A DNA stretch of 54,419 bases from Minisyncoccota bacterium. Its GTDB lineage: Bacteria; Pseudomonadota; Alphaproteobacteria; Elsterales; Elsteraceae. Below, one piece after another: positions 48,201 through 54,419 of the stretch (position 1 is its first letter; every line of letters starts with the position of its first letter). The position numbers and the translations under genes are program-made. Location of the stretch: NCBI GenBank assembly GCA_030054295.1, contig JASGCE010000001.1, forward strand, positions 1 through 54,419, in the 5' to 3' direction. The notes beneath the pieces are model-generated. The model made no database searches, was not told where the DNA came from, and was given only the letters and a program-made list of their open reading frames with translations.

Positions 48201-49403
48201 ATAATTTCTTATGTCGCTTAGGTCTTGATAATGCCCTTGCAAAATCTCTTCTTTTTCAAACGGCTGCAATGGTTGTCCGCTTGAAAGGCGGTTATGAAGC
48301 GAAGTTGCATACGCTTGCGACAGTTCTTTATGCCACTTATCCATCTCAGCCTTGGCTTTTTCTAAAGCCGCAGCGTTGCGGAAACCGGCGTCTCGGCCTT
48401 GCTGCGCCCAGTCGCTCTGCAGTTCTTCGATGTGCAAGATTTTTTTGGCAAAAGGATTTGACGCTTTCTTTAGCGCCTCGCGTGCAAGTTTGCCGTTGTC
48501 CTTTGCCCACGCTTTGACGGTGTCAGGATCTTGCGTCCAGCCATCCCATACCTCGCCAAGGCGCTTTGCGGCGTCCATAGCCTGATGAAACGGGTATGCG
48601 TTGCCGCCAGTAGCATTCAGGCCGGTGCCTAAATGCGTGACTCGATACTGCCCTTTCTCGTCTGACTCCAGCGATTTGGTGACAACCAAGCCCGGGGTCG
48701 ACGTAGACCATGCATCTACGGGACGCAGCGCCTGACCTGAGGGGTCAAGCGGGGTGTTCATCATAATATTGGCTTGCGTATCGGGCTTTGGCGGCTTCTT
48801 TGCCGGCGCAAAATCGCGATCCTTCAACCGCAAGTGAGCAACCACGTTCGGCTCTTGCCAGTGGCTGCTCTTGTAACTCATTTTTTCGCCCGGATACGTC
48901 TGTTCTACGTCTTCCGGTCGCATGTGCATGACAACTTCGCGGTAGTTTTGGCCACCGGGAAGCGTGTACTGGCTATATTTGGCGTCTGGGCCCTCAGTTG
49001 CCGACTCAACCCTGACGTTTTCTCGAAGCGGCGGCATTCTTTGCTCAAAATGCTGCGCCAACTCATCGCGGGTAACGGTCTTTTGGCCGGCAAACTTGTC
49101 CTGCACGCCAGACCAGCGTAGTTCGTCAGGCTTTACGCCCTTCATCGTCGCCAGCATTTGCTGCGGCGTGCCGCGTTCCTGCGGCAAATTGCGCGCAGCC
49201 TCAGCCGCGGCGCTGTACATGCCCATTGGATTCAGGTTTTGAGCCTGCATCTCGTCGTCGACGGCGCCACCTTCTGCACGCTCTAACGGTACGCCTTCAG
49301 GGGGCATCGGCAGGTTGTGAGCAGCAAAGCCGGGGTCGATTTTGGTGGCAATGTCTTTCGCCACCATCAGCGCACGCCGTATGGCCTTGGGGTCGAAGTT
49401 CAT
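45285..49403 (-). CDS. Large polyvalent protein with Gp88-like second half
   Basis: 1372 residues, ATGA overlap with the portal gene. It has two similar module starts: AIRRALMVAK near residue 8 and AIRRALMIAK near 726, each followed by a GGAV/GGAL element. The first half contains ILHIEELQSDWAQQGRDAG near 322, WTDLGLKRALVEAARGGYDK and ISGLDLNIGGKGMREYYN, domains recurrent in phage and plasmid polyvalent proteins. In the second half, NTCPGQTTGCGGG near 913, RGTCFAPNAESQ and a distal SNAGPKTKLGYSV resemble phage Gp88-type domains with conserved cysteines. Likely carried in the virion or translocated. Enzymatic activity unknown. Confidence 0.65.
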   Translation of the reverse strand: MNFDPKAIRRALMVAKDIATKIDPGFAAHNLPMPPEGVPLERAEGGAVDDEMQAQNLNPMGMYSAAAEAARNLPQERGTPQQMLATMKGVKPDELRWSGVQDKFAGQKTVTRDELAQHFEQRMPPLRENVRVESATEGPDAKYSQYTLPGGQNYREVVMHMRPEDVEQTYPGEKMSYKSSHWQEPNVVAHLRLKDRDFAPAKKPPKPDTQANIMMNTPLDPSGQALRPVDAWSTSTPGLVVTKSLESDEKGQYRVTHLGTGLNATGGNAYPFHQAMDAAKRLGEVWDGWTQDPDTVKAWAKDNGKLAREALKKASNPFAKKILHIEELQSDWAQQGRDAGFRNAAALEKAKAEMDKWHKELSQAYATSLHNRLSSGQPLQPFEKEEILQGHYQDLSDIRNYFERNGFNVVEQPLENDERGLFLEHKDGDPVDEDQLVKNLGSSALYDLSRMRKSFDEIGNFDKKAKEDPAFRKLKINTYVAGLSPQELALHSGQRAIEKTAELEKAVVAGAGHDEGPYVTNTNQWTDLGLKRALVEAARGGYDKLIWTPGEAQVDRYKLSNFIDNLEYKKLDDGKYHIIAGKNGRQVLSQQVAEKELPNVIGREMAKKIMEGHGEPTRWPNIPGEGSRVISGLDLNIGGKGMREYYNSILPRRLMALAQEHDPEAQIKPLKGATGKIKNLPSLDITPRMRDSILKRGFKAFKRGGAVQAHLFHHHDEPKSPEVPVMDREKAIRRALMIAKKDGGALTGDQSEQAPQANITSTSNPKRILVNAEGKGGVRGIVVPKHMWEGTDKASGMRDINKARAEVYGAENRDPLTIGQIGKVHKQTLDDHFAKPVDQQIAAEKAALQRLQQARHINKGADTLDESEKLDTVRHETDEKGRTYVAYGSKGIAGHALYTSGYGPNQKQVVLNTCPGQTTGCGGGVGPGGIVDTMRGTCFAPNAESQYVNAAVRRACHAQAKHDPAMTSDWILAHTGALRNAALRADKNDQVVLFRPNIVDESDTSSRYAISNLNKQRTAEDKPAIVANSYGKTNELHDPENGYHVTYSNAGPKTKLGYSVSENISRDKQRARSTISATDAAGRDFQNEQGSNTPPKNSYMVTDVKRGSDLNKEMEKAIKYAKYWSTGRMPNELSPQEMAEGPEGHFDGEGNPTTPDEAHFGHTTLNGRRYDYQKQHILHPRLVNVPERKKNKETGKTELIEHLIPTDSRFKDNEYLPKNRFMTKNGKEAGAILMTTPTTSTSNLGHQTSFTHNVNDDHIDYAKQNNGEYQIDPPEAQEASAGREYVPPQEIKFRADGGAVDGEYITDDLAGFPERSFAVQMHNAHRHEEYNDDHHHPRRPINNAVAPNVDRALQLTSRMGILPGMIPPYGRR

Positions 49404-51742
49404 GGCTTCGGCAGGCCAATCTCACGCTGTACCTGTGCAACGTCGCGCTCTGCTTCAGGCGCTGTCGCCGGGTGCAACATGACTTCTTTAGCCAAATTCA
49501 GGAGTTGAACGCGTTCGCGGCTCTGTCGGTCGAGGTCGCGGTTGCGATCTTCCATGGCGTGGAACTGGGCCTTCAACTGCACATCCTGAGCACGCGTCTG
49601 CGCGTCCATGATGTCCGCCTGAGCGAGCATCTGATCGACCGGTGTGTCGACCTGCTTGTCTGCCGGGCCGCCCGTAGCAAGGCCTCCTGCGGCCATATGC
49701 TGTGACTCCATGCCCATCTTCTGAATCTCGGCCTGAGTCTTGGCTTCGTGAGCCTTGGCTTCGATCATGCGGGCATCGGCGTCCTGCTTCTTGATCTGCA
49801 ACTCGGCCATAACCTTCTGAACTTCCGGCGGCGGCTTGCCCTGCGTCTGCGGAGGCGCAAGGAACTGCTGCGGGTTGTTCCAGCCAATAGCCTTCAAGGC
49901 TGCCGTATCGATGGCAATCGGGTCGTACATCGACGGGTTTGCAGCCTGCAGTTCTTTCAACGCCATGATCTTAATCAGGCGCTGAGCGTGCGAGGCGGTG
50001 TTCGGATCAGCCTGCGGAACTAGTTCGCAGTTTTGCAGTGCTTCTTGGAACATCTGTTCGGTCCAAGGCTGCCGCGAAATGCATTTCTGCTCGATAAAGG
50101 CTTCCGGGTTTTCGCGGAAACACTCGACGAGCAACTTAAATTCTTCGGCTTGAGCGGCGTGTAGGCGCTTGTGCACGGCGTTCATCACTTTGGCGGCCTG
50201 CTCAATCATCGCCATAGCCGTACCGACAGGCAGTTCTGCCTTGCCTTCGCCCACCATCGACTCTGACGTGCCGCCGATACGCTGACCGGTCGTCGCCATG
50301 TTGTCGACCAACTGCATCAGGGCCTGCGAGGGAGGCTGATACGGCAGGGGCATCACGGCCTGACTGATTGGCATGCCACCCGTCTTGACGAGGGCACCGC
50401 CGCCCGGAGGCACGCGGAAGATGTTGGTGTTCTGCCGGGCACCCGTGTCGGCCATCAGGAAGCCCGGGAAGTTCGAGTACATGCCGGCGTCGAGCAACTC
50501 ACGCCATGCCGCGGTAATCGCGTTCGTCGTGTTGCCGAGAATGTGCAGGAGGCCAATGTCGTAGAAGCCCATGCCCGGCACAAACGTGTACTTAACAAAT
50601 CTTTTGCGAGCAACAGGCAGTTTCTTTGTCTCTTCGTTGTAGTTGCGAACGATAGAGAGGGCCTGACGCGACGACACGTCAATCGTCACGATGTACGGGA
50701 TCTCAAGACCAGTGACTTTGCCCTTGTGCTTGTGCTCAAGGCCGCTGATATCAAGTTCGCAGTAACACTCGTAGATCTCGCGATCGCGATCTTCCGGGTT
50801 CTGTGACTCCGGCATCAGGCCTTGTTGAGCCTTTTCTTCGCGCTGCAGCGAATCTAACTTCGGTGCGTTTGGCGTCTGCAGGTCGATGTCTTTGTACACA
50901 TCAAGGATCTGCAAGCGTTTGACGGTCGAGGGACGCATGAAAATGCGCTGCGTGACACGCTTGGCGTTGGCAAGGTCAGTCGCGGCGTTGTTGACGATCA
51001 GATCATCAGCATCAACGGTTTCGGACACCGGACGGCTGCGAATCGGGCAGTTGTAGACCTTTTTGAAGGACGTTCCGCCGAATCCAAGCATCAAAAGCAT
51101 GCGATCGGAGTCAGGGTAGTACTCGGTCGCGATGGCAGTCAGGTAGTGGTTGAGGTCTTTTTCAAGCGCATCAGCCTGCTGGTCAGTCTCAATGCCGCCT
51201 GATAGGGAGTCGTTTCGTACCTTGACCGGGCCATCAGTAGGCAATAACTCGCTGCGAGCGTTGGCTTGAAATCGAAGCACCGCCTCCAGCAGGAGGGGAT
51301 GCCTAACCTTGCTCATGCCTTCAACGGGCGCGCCATCCGAGGCGCCTTGGAGCCCCGGAATCTCAACTTTGAGGCCCATGAGTTTGATACCCATGGCGCG
51401 ATCTTCAATCCAGTCTTTGCGTGACTGCAGGTCGTCTTCGATGCCGCGCATCAAATCGCTGACAATACGATTGACTTCGGAGTTATCGATCTCGTCGATC
51501 AGGTTGTCAAACCAACCACCGCGGGTGCCGCGCTCGACCTCTTCAATCGGACGGCCATCAAGGGAGACTGTGACGCTGCCATCACCGTGTTCGATGCGCA
51601 GGATGTTGCCGGCGTCATCAACTTCCGGCATGTCGCCGCCTTCCTCAATCATTTCGACCATGATTTCAGGAAGATCAATATCACCCTCAGGCCCTTGCGG
51701 AGTCTGACGAATGTTCGGGACGAGGCCGGGTGTGAGCGGCAT
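49400..51742 (-). CDS. Portal protein
   Basis: 780 residues, AAGGG upstream. The order of helical wing and stem elements fits podovirus portals: SEVNRIVSDLMRGIEDDLQS near 88, SKVRHPLLLEAVLRFQANAR, a core KYTFVPGMGFYDIGLLHILG, and the clip/crown part TSESMVGEGKAELPVGTAMA. The last 150 residues are a long coiled-coil-like tail (AELQIKKQDADARMIEAKAH), possibly the barrel. It forms the dodecameric ring through which DNA enters. Encoded after the large terminase, as usual. Confidence 0.85.
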   Translation of the reverse strand: MPLTPGLVPNIRQTPQGPEGDIDLPEIMVEMIEEGGDMPEVDDAGNILRIEHGDGSVTVSLDGRPIEEVERGTRGGWFDNLIDEIDNSEVNRIVSDLMRGIEDDLQSRKDWIEDRAMGIKLMGLKVEIPGLQGASDGAPVEGMSKVRHPLLLEAVLRFQANARSELLPTDGPVKVRNDSLSGGIETDQQADALEKDLNHYLTAIATEYYPDSDRMLLMLGFGGTSFKKVYNCPIRSRPVSETVDADDLIVNNAATDLANAKRVTQRIFMRPSTVKRLQILDVYKDIDLQTPNAPKLDSLQREEKAQQGLMPESQNPEDRDREIYECYCELDISGLEHKHKGKVTGLEIPYIVTIDVSSRQALSIVRNYNEETKKLPVARKRFVKYTFVPGMGFYDIGLLHILGNTTNAITAAWRELLDAGMYSNFPGFLMADTGARQNTNIFRVPPGGGALVKTGGMPISQAVMPLPYQPPSQALMQLVDNMATTGQRIGGTSESMVGEGKAELPVGTAMAMIEQAAKVMNAVHKRLHAAQAEEFKLLVECFRENPEAFIEQKCISRQPWTEQMFQEALQNCELVPQADPNTASHAQRLIKIMALKELQAANPSMYDPIAIDTAALKAIGWNNPQQFLAPPQTQGKPPPEVQKVMAELQIKKQDADARMIEAKAHEAKTQAEIQKMGMESQHMAAGGLATGGPADKQVDTPVDQMLAQADIMDAQTRAQDVQLKAQFHAMEDRNRDLDRQSRERVQLLNLAKEVMLHPATAPEAERDVAQVQREIGLPKP

Positions 51743-51746
51743 AGGT

Positions 51747-51953
51747 TTAACCCTTGTTTAAAAAAGCCAAGTTCTCCATCTCTTCAACAAAGAGTCGGAT
51801 TCCTTCTTGTGCCGCCAAATTATCAGTTTTGGCCTGCAGAGTATAGGTGCGCCGATGACTATGCGGGGGCTGTCCCCACACCTCAATAGACCACGTCGGC
51901 ACGGGTCCATTTTCGATTTGATCAACGATTGCGCTCGCACGTACCGGGTCCAT
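51747..51953 (-). CDS. Conserved small protein between terminase and portal
   Basis: 68 residues, GAGGA upstream. The pattern DPVRASAIVDQIENGPVPTW and SHRRTYTLQAKTDNLAAQEG is a conserved short protein found between terminase and portal genes in related phages. It is alpha/beta and acidic at the end. Function unknown. Confidence 0.75.
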   Translation of the reverse strand: MDPVRASAIVDQIENGPVPTWSIEVWGQPPHSHRRTYTLQAKTDNLAAQEGIRLFVEEMENLAFLNKG

Positions 51954-51960
51954 AGGTTCC

Positions 51961-53598
51961 TCAGGATGGATATAGGGGGGGTTGCCGGGAGGGGTAACTC
52001 TTGACGGACTCTAGTTCGGCAAGACGCTCAGGGGCGCGTACTAAGAGCCCAATCTCGCGCAAATGACGCAACGCCTGCGAGACGGTGTCGACCAAGTCAT
52101 CGTGCTTTCCCTTGGGAAACTGACCGACTTGCGTGATCACCATATCAGCCCACGTACGATCGGGCGCGTAGATAATTTCTTCGGCAAAGAGATGCTGCAC
52201 AGAGTACAGACGCGACAACTTGTCTTGCGACTTTGGGTCTTGCAACTGCACGCCGAAACTCTCGCTGTTGTACAAGCGCCGAATTTCCTGTGCGACGGAG
52301 ATTCCTGCCGCTTTGTTTTCAATTAATAACTTGTCGACCTTCAGTGAGCGACAGGTGGAAGCCACCTTCTCGACAAGTTCGTGTAATTCGAGCCGCGCTT
52401 GCCATGCGTGCATCAACATGACCTTCGGCGCGCCCTCAGAATAGGTTCGATCGACGTACATGGGTCGGCCGTTGGCATCCATGACGCGGGTCGATTGGGC
52501 CATCGAGTCGGACGTAAAGACGCCCCAAATCGTGATAGCCGACATGTCGTTCATCGTTTTGGTGGTGTAAGCGGTATCAAGGGACGCCACGATGTAATCC
52601 ATGGGCGGGAACACTTGATCGGGCCACAATTGCCACCAATCGCGCTTAATAACGCCACCACCAGCGGGTTCTGGGCGCTGTTGCAACTGTCCGGCAGCCG
52701 CATAGGGGCCTAATTGCTTCTCCAGCAGGGTCGTTTCTTTCTCGCCAAACCGGTCTGGCCAGAGGAGTTCACCCTCAGTCGAGCGCGGATCTTTCCAGCC
52801 AATACCCGTTATGAAGGCTCTTTCAGGCTCGTAACGCATCGGCAGACACAGATGGGTCCACTCACCGACGTCTTTCGAGAGGATATGGCCTGTCAGGTCG
52901 TCTTCGGCCAGTCTCTGCTGGATGATGATGTAGGCGCCGGTCTTCGGGTCGTTCAGACGCGTCGACATCGTGCCATCCCACCAGTCGATCGTGGTCTGGA
53001 TGGTCGCCTCAGAGAACGCTTCGTTGGCGGCGTTGGGGTCGTCGACGACGATGATAGATCCACCTTCACCGGTTACCGCGGCACCGATGGAAGTAATCAG
53101 GCGTTCACCGCCTTGGTTATTCGAGAAACGCGACTTGGTGTTCTGATCGGAGTTCAGGTCGAACCGATCACCCCATCTCTCCTGATACCACGTCGATTCG
53201 ATCAGTCGGCGGCACTTAACAGAGTCTCTGAGGGACAATTGATTGGCATAAGATGCATGCAAAAATTGCACACCGGGTCCTGAGGTGGGACCACGGTCGC
53301 GCTGCGCCCACGTCCACGCCGGCAAGGCGACAGAGGTGATGGACGACTTACCCATGCGGGGTGGGATGTTGATGATGAGACGCTTGATCTCACCATCGAC
53401 GACGGCTTCAAGGTGTTCAGCCACAGCCTCAATAGGCCAGCCATCTTTCCACGGGGAGGAGTCTAGGTACTTCCACGCCCCTCGTAGGAACAGATACAGG
53501 CTGTCTTCGCAGTTGGAGCGATCGATGTCCAGCAACATCTTCTTCTTGCTGACAACCTTCCCTCCAATGCGAACTAAATCACTCTTCTTGCTCGTCAT
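51961..53598 (-). CDS. terL: Terminase large subunit
   Basis: 545 residues from the ATG at 53598 (GAGG six bases before); a GTG at 53631 would add 11 residues and overlap terS further. ATPase: Walker A-like IPPRMGKSS at 78-86, Walker B SIIVVDDP at 181-188. RNase-H-like nuclease: ASLDTAYT with D340, LLIENKAAG with E426, KHDDLVDTVSQ with D499/D500/D503. It cuts concatemers and pumps DNA into the procapsid through the portal. Overlaps terS by 20 bases. Confidence 0.93.
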   Translation of the reverse strand: MTSKKSDLVRIGGKVVSKKKMLLDIDRSNCEDSLYLFLRGAWKYLDSSPWKDGWPIEAVAEHLEAVVDGEIKRLIINIPPRMGKSSITSVALPAWTWAQRDRGPTSGPGVQFLHASYANQLSLRDSVKCRRLIESTWYQERWGDRFDLNSDQNTKSRFSNNQGGERLITSIGAAVTGEGGSIIVVDDPNAANEAFSEATIQTTIDWWDGTMSTRLNDPKTGAYIIIQQRLAEDDLTGHILSKDVGEWTHLCLPMRYEPERAFITGIGWKDPRSTEGELLWPDRFGEKETTLLEKQLGPYAAAGQLQQRPEPAGGGVIKRDWWQLWPDQVFPPMDYIVASLDTAYTTKTMNDMSAITIWGVFTSDSMAQSTRVMDANGRPMYVDRTYSEGAPKVMLMHAWQARLELHELVEKVASTCRSLKVDKLLIENKAAGISVAQEIRRLYNSESFGVQLQDPKSQDKLSRLYSVQHLFAEEIIYAPDRTWADMVITQVGQFPKGKHDDLVDTVSQALRHLREIGLLVRAPERLAELESVKSYPSRQPPLYPS

Positions 53599-54073
53599 CC
53601 TCCGCCTCGAACTCCTCACGTTGTTCTTCACTGATCTCGGTCGCCGATTCCAATATCTTCGCTAACGTATCTCGCTCTTCAAACGACAGTTTCGAGGTGT
53701 CGATCACATCCACATTCTGTATCCGCTGCTCCAACGGCCCCCCGTCAGCGCCGGTAATCTCGGTGCGCTTGGTCTCGCGGTACTCATCACCACCCTTGGC
53801 TTTCAAAAGAACAGTCGCCGCGGCAACGCAACTCTTGTGCTCAACGTTGGTGGCAATCTCATAGAGCGTGCTCTCAATCGTCGAGCACATCTCAATGTTC
53901 CCCATGTCCAACTCATACCGAAAGTATTTGCGCAGCGTCTCATCAGACACGCCCATACCCTCGGCAATCTGATCCTGCGTCCAGCCAGCCTTGGCTAACT
54001 TGCGCACCAACAGACGGTTTGCCGTCGTTGGCTCAAAAGGCTTGCGACCGGCAGGCTTTAACTTCTTAGGCAT
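53579..54073 (-). CDS. terS: Terminase small subunit
   Basis: 164 residues from the ATG at 54073, which overlaps the previous stop (TGATG). The N-terminal helix-turn-helix (RLLVRKLAKAGWTQDQIAEG then MGVSDETLRKYF, residues 20-51) recognises the packaging site. The middle is an oligomerisation helix (CVAAATVLLKAKGGDEY), and the acidic end (EEQREEFEAEDDEQEE) probably contacts TerL. Directly upstream of terL and in the same operon. Confidence 0.85.
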   Translation of the reverse strand: MPKKLKPAGRKPFEPTTANRLLVRKLAKAGWTQDQIAEGMGVSDETLRKYFRYELDMGNIEMCSTIESTLYEIATNVEHKSCVAAATVLLKAKGGDEYRETKRTEITGADGGPLEQRIQNVDVIDTSKLSFEERDTLAKILESATEISEEQREEFEAEDDEQEE

Positions 54074-54306
54074 CACCGATACCCCGAGGTCTTGCGCGCA
54101 ATCCGCTTCGGCTGCGCCACAAACTGCTTACCCTGCGCCTTACCCTCACGCTTGGCACGGGTGGTCGAGGCATATTCCTGAGGCGAGAGAGCCTTGATGG
54201 CCGCCTTGGGCAAATAACGCTCACCGGTATCCGAGGATCGCTTACCACTCTTGGTGGTCCACTTTTGCGCTGTCCACGCCTTCAAGGACTGTTGCGGGGC
54301 TTTCAT
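54073..54306 (-). CDS. Conserved small basic protein before terminase
   Basis: 77 residues. The signature KAWTAQKWTTKSGKRSSDTG, ERYLPKAAIKALSP and QEYASTTRAKREGKAQGKQF is a phage protein family found in many aquatic phages, very basic. It may bind DNA near the packaging site. Coupled to the holin-like gene (ATGA) and to terS (TGATG). Confidence 0.78.
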   Translation of the reverse strand: MKAPQQSLKAWTAQKWTTKSGKRSSDTGERYLPKAAIKALSPQEYASTTRAKREGKAQGKQFVAQPKRIARKTSGYR

Positions 54307-54419
54307 TCGTTGTCCTTACTATGCTTCGTTCCAATCATGATTCCCGACAAAGTACCGACCAAAAAGGTCGCAATCGGGTTGATCAATTTGAAGAACTCAG
54401 CGTCATTCGGTGCTTGTGC
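54303..54419 (-). CDS. Holin-like two-TM membrane protein, C-terminal part (continues from 1-181)
   Basis: This is the second part of the 80-residue frame that starts at 181 and crosses the junction; bases 54365-54419 repeat 1-55. It encodes the second hydrophobic segment (INPIATFLVGTLSGIMIG) and the tail TKHSKDNE. The stop TGA (54305-54303) overlaps the next ATG. Confidence 0.72.
   Translation of the reverse strand, partial: AQAPNDAEFFKLINPIATFLVGTLSGIMIGTKHSKDNE
54365..54419. repeat. Terminal direct repeat, copy 2
   Basis: Identical to bases 1-55. It marks the circular joint, so one copy should be removed to obtain the unit genome of about 54,364 bp. Confidence 0.9.

Noticed and set aside
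53598-53631. GTG start of the large terminase at 53631
   Set aside because: The extra 11 residues are arginine-rich, unlike the family, and the ATG at 53598 has a suitable GAGG.

Overview
The window is an essentially complete, circular tailed-phage genome. The first 55 bases recur exactly as the last 55 (1-55 = 54365-54419), which is the overlap expected from a circularly closed assembly, so the unique length is about 54,364 bp. Gene content points to a podovirus-type particle. There is a large and a small terminase, a 780-residue portal, a scaffold, an HK97-type capsid protein, P22 gp4-like and gp10-like tail-stem proteins, two very large ejection-type proteins and several fibre genes. No sheath, tape-measure or tail-tube gene is visible. 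DnaA-type boxes, lambda-like recombination genes, lipoprotein and lysis genes indicate a Gram-negative, probably proteobacterial host. The genome looks like an uncultured environmental phage. No integrase, DNA polymerase, primase, helicase or RNA polymerase is seen.

The layout has two arms. The early arm (about 0.7-11.8 kb) is mostly on the + strand. It begins with a candidate replication origin (11-bp DnaA-box-like repeats, 680-756) and a small leftward operon (1778 to 759). Rightward cassettes of small unknown genes follow, several started by promoters that share a palindromic 16-17 bp spacer (1884, 5547, 6144, 6525). A leftward gene like the C-terminal part of phage replication proteins (4513-5061) is followed by a gene-free, hairpin-rich stretch ending in a strong terminator, a candidate noncoding RNA (about 5090-5433). 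A Cro/YdaS-like regulator (7028-7237) faces two identical operators. These flank the promoter of a recombination operon (7360-11506): ERF annealing protein, YqaJ/lambda-type exonuclease, a small protein with an SSB-like acidic tail, NinB, a YbcO-type nuclease and a RuvC-like resolvase.

The late arm is one long leftward series starting at 514. It crosses the circular junction to 54.3 kb and runs down to 11760. Its order is small basic protein, lipoprotein, two-TM holin-like protein, terminases, portal, a 1372-residue polyvalent protein, disordered proteins, a GroES-like co-chaperonin, scaffold, capsid, tail-stem proteins, fibres, ejection proteins with peptidoglycan-cleaving and S74-like domains, a second fibre set, and the lysis cassette (XhlA-like, 3-TM holin, lysozyme). 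Internal intrinsic terminators (40556-40591, 42798-42831, 37672-37695) and a near-consensus promoter before the capsid genes (39648-39675) suggest graded expression of the structural genes. The two arms meet tail to tail with overlapping stop codons at 11760-11767.
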